From the NCBI GenBank assembly GCA_022818135.1, contig JAFMSR010000001.1, forward strand, positions 37,968,197 to 38,032,196: DNA of 64,000 bases, given 5' to 3'. Positions 57,901 to 60,900 of this stretch are shown piece by piece (position 1 is the first letter of the stretch; each line of letters opens with the position of its first letter). Made by a program: the position numbers and the translations under genes. This DNA comes from Saxidomus purpurata. Taxonomy: Eukaryota > Mollusca > Bivalvia > Venerida > Veneridae. Under the pieces are notes generated by a model. That model made no database searches, was not told the origin of the DNA, and saw only the letters and a program-made list of their open reading frames with translations.

Positions 57901-60900
57901 ACTACTGTATATATAATTTTTTCTCTTCAAATTAGTAAAAATGCCATGTTTGGAAATATTTTATATGAAAGAGTATGATTAAGTAAATGGAAATTAATCA
58001 TGTATTTGCAACTTTACAGAATGTGAAACTGAAGTCGACGTTCCAGATTTACCCACTTTTATTTCATGTTACATACCGAACATGTGCACCGCAGTAGAAT
58101 GTTGCATGGAGATAGATATACTTCAGACATCGGCTACGTTTTACGTTGCTATTGATGCCTGTGAACAAAAATTGATTGTTGGCATAGAACGAATTAGTGT
58201 CACAAAGGATCTCCTCAACTATTCCTTCGGTTTGTTTTGATATCCTCATGAAATCTAGCCTAAACCATATATGCAAGAAACTAAGAATATATTTCTCATT
58301 AAAACACTTGTGTATTGAATGAAAACTTGTTATACACTGCTTACATAGATTGTTCCTTAATTTTGATAAAGGCATTATAATTGTTCAATCAAAAAGATAG
58401 TGTCTTGCACTATATTATCAAGTGTCTGCTATCAAGTAAATAAGTTCCTATGATTAACCAAAATAAATCTGCTTTTGTATTCACAGTCATCACTAAAGTC
58501 ACTAAACGCCTCTCTCAAATTTTATCTAAGATATATGGGGTAGATATATTGCTTTTTGCCTTGCCGTCTGTCTGTCCGTCTGTTTACTATACCTTATCAG
58601 CTCTTCATCTCTAAAACCTCAGGTTGGATTTTCATCAGACATTTTGAAACCACCAGTATTAAGTATAGTTGTGCATATCATAATTAGAGGTAATATGGTT
58701 TAAGGTCAAGGTCACGGGGAGCTGAATATTGAAACTCTTGCCCGCTGTTTATCTCCAAAGCTCATCGCTTGATTGCCATCAAATTTGTTCGGAAGCATTA
58801 ATATAAAGTGTAGTTGTGAACATTACAATTTGAGATTATATAGACAAAGGGCAAGGTCGCAGAGGCCTGAAAATTTATTTTTTTCTGCTTTTTCTCCATA
58901 CTCTTTTTATAGGATTCTCGTCAAACTTGTTTTGAAACAGTGGTAGAAAATGTAATTGAAACATCATGTCTTAAATATCACAGGGGCCGAGAGTGAAACA
59001 TTTTGTTCGTTCTTAATCGCCTAAACCTGAAGTTGGATTTAAATGCGAATTTCAGAAATGCATCAGTATGAAGCGTAGTTTGTCGTGGCCAGAAAAAGAC
59101 CCCTTTTGATTTTTGAGGTCAAAGGTCAATCATTATTGAAGAGCAGTTTCTATTATAAACTAATGAATAGTTGACCGTGTGATCATATTACTGGGTAGGG
59201 TTATTGTTGATTAACCTACAAATGACACCTATTGAATTTGAGATCAGAAGGTCAAGATCGCTTGGGGGAGTCGGAGAGGAGATGTACATATGTTTTTCTC
59301 AAAACAATTCTCTAATTTAATTTTGTGTCTGTTAATCTCTAGGTGAGAAGGAACAGTTCTACTTGTACGGCGTATACAGAATGGAGTAAGTGTTTTTTGT
59401 CAATCGTTTACAGCTTACGAGTTTAAACTTCATATTTATCATATTGCTGTTTCAAAGTCAAATTGTGTGATACATGTAAAATGGAACATGGATTTCAGTC
59501 TTACTGAGTGGCGGTAGAAAGGTACCAATAATTATTTGAAGACACGTGATGAGTCGATAGAATTGCTATTTTTCATTTACCTTGGCATCGACATTTTAAT
59601 GTAACTAATGTTTTTGCAGTTAAGTTATAGTTTTGAACATAAAAATGGTTTTCGACAAATGATATCTATCTTCAGATATATAATAGAAAGGTTTCATGGG
59701 AGTCGTAAATTTGTTATGGACCTGAATATAAGCGTGTGTTTTGAAAGTAACGATGACTGTGCATATTCTGTGAAGGTGCTAGAGAAATCGATTCTTCCCA
59801 AAGTAGCATGTAGCTGGGAGAATGGTTTTAACATACAAGGTAAAACTGTTGCATACATATTCATGTTTTAAATTTAGACCTTTAAAATGAATCAGCGTTA
59901 ACATCAAGGTAGTCTACTGTAAAGGTATCGTAAAAAAACCCGACAATGAACAAATCTTTGAATTTTGACTTTGTTACGCAGATCCATTCGTGCCAGTCAG
60001 CATGTATTGTTAGTTGATATACTGTATAAGTACTATTTTTGGTGGGGGTTTTATTTTGGCTATATTGGCGGTCACTCTTAATACCGCCAAAACTAAACAC
60101 CGCCTTTTTTAATCACCGCCGTTTTTATAGACCGCCAATAAACATTCAAAGGGAAGCAGTGATATTTTGGGATAGGAAATGACGAAATTGCATTTGCTTT
60201 ATGCTTTATTAACGATACCTGAAGCAATCGTTTAAATAATTCGCAAAGAACCTGAGGAAGTTTGGTATTCATAAACCAGCCTGCTCAAATGACTCTATTA
60301 TTCATGTTTATTATAAATCGCCAAAACAACTTGCTTGTAACAAAAAGTAGCTGTTTCATCATAAAGAGGTGTGATAAATTTAACCCTGTATGCAGTTAAA
60401 AGGTATACAATGATTGTTTTCTTGTTTGGCTAAAGGCGACCTGTGGGGCTCGTTTTGGGGAGGCTGCGTTTTTGGTACGTGGCATTCCCTGTTTGATATT
60501 ATTTTTGTTTTTTTGTTGTTTTGATGTGTTTTACACTAGATAACAATAATAGTAAAGGTTTGTATAACGCACCTTTTTCTTCCATTGCCCAAAGGAGAAT
60601 TGGACTAGATCTATTAAATCGATTGAATACACAGTCAATCATATCATTCGAAAAGTCTATTAACAGTGACATATCAAAATGAAAAACGGAGGGTAATCGC
60701 CGACGATAAAAATATCTTCTGAAAGAGTGTCATTCATGCCAGTTCAAGGTTTAATTTTAGCGGACTGTGGTTGGGGTCGAGGTTAAATGTTGGCGGTTGA
60801 AGTGAATATCCCCAATTTAAGACATCGCCAATTCAAATCACTTTAGAAAACGCCAATATTTGGCACCGCAGATTAAAAGCGCTATACAGTAGTGTAAAAT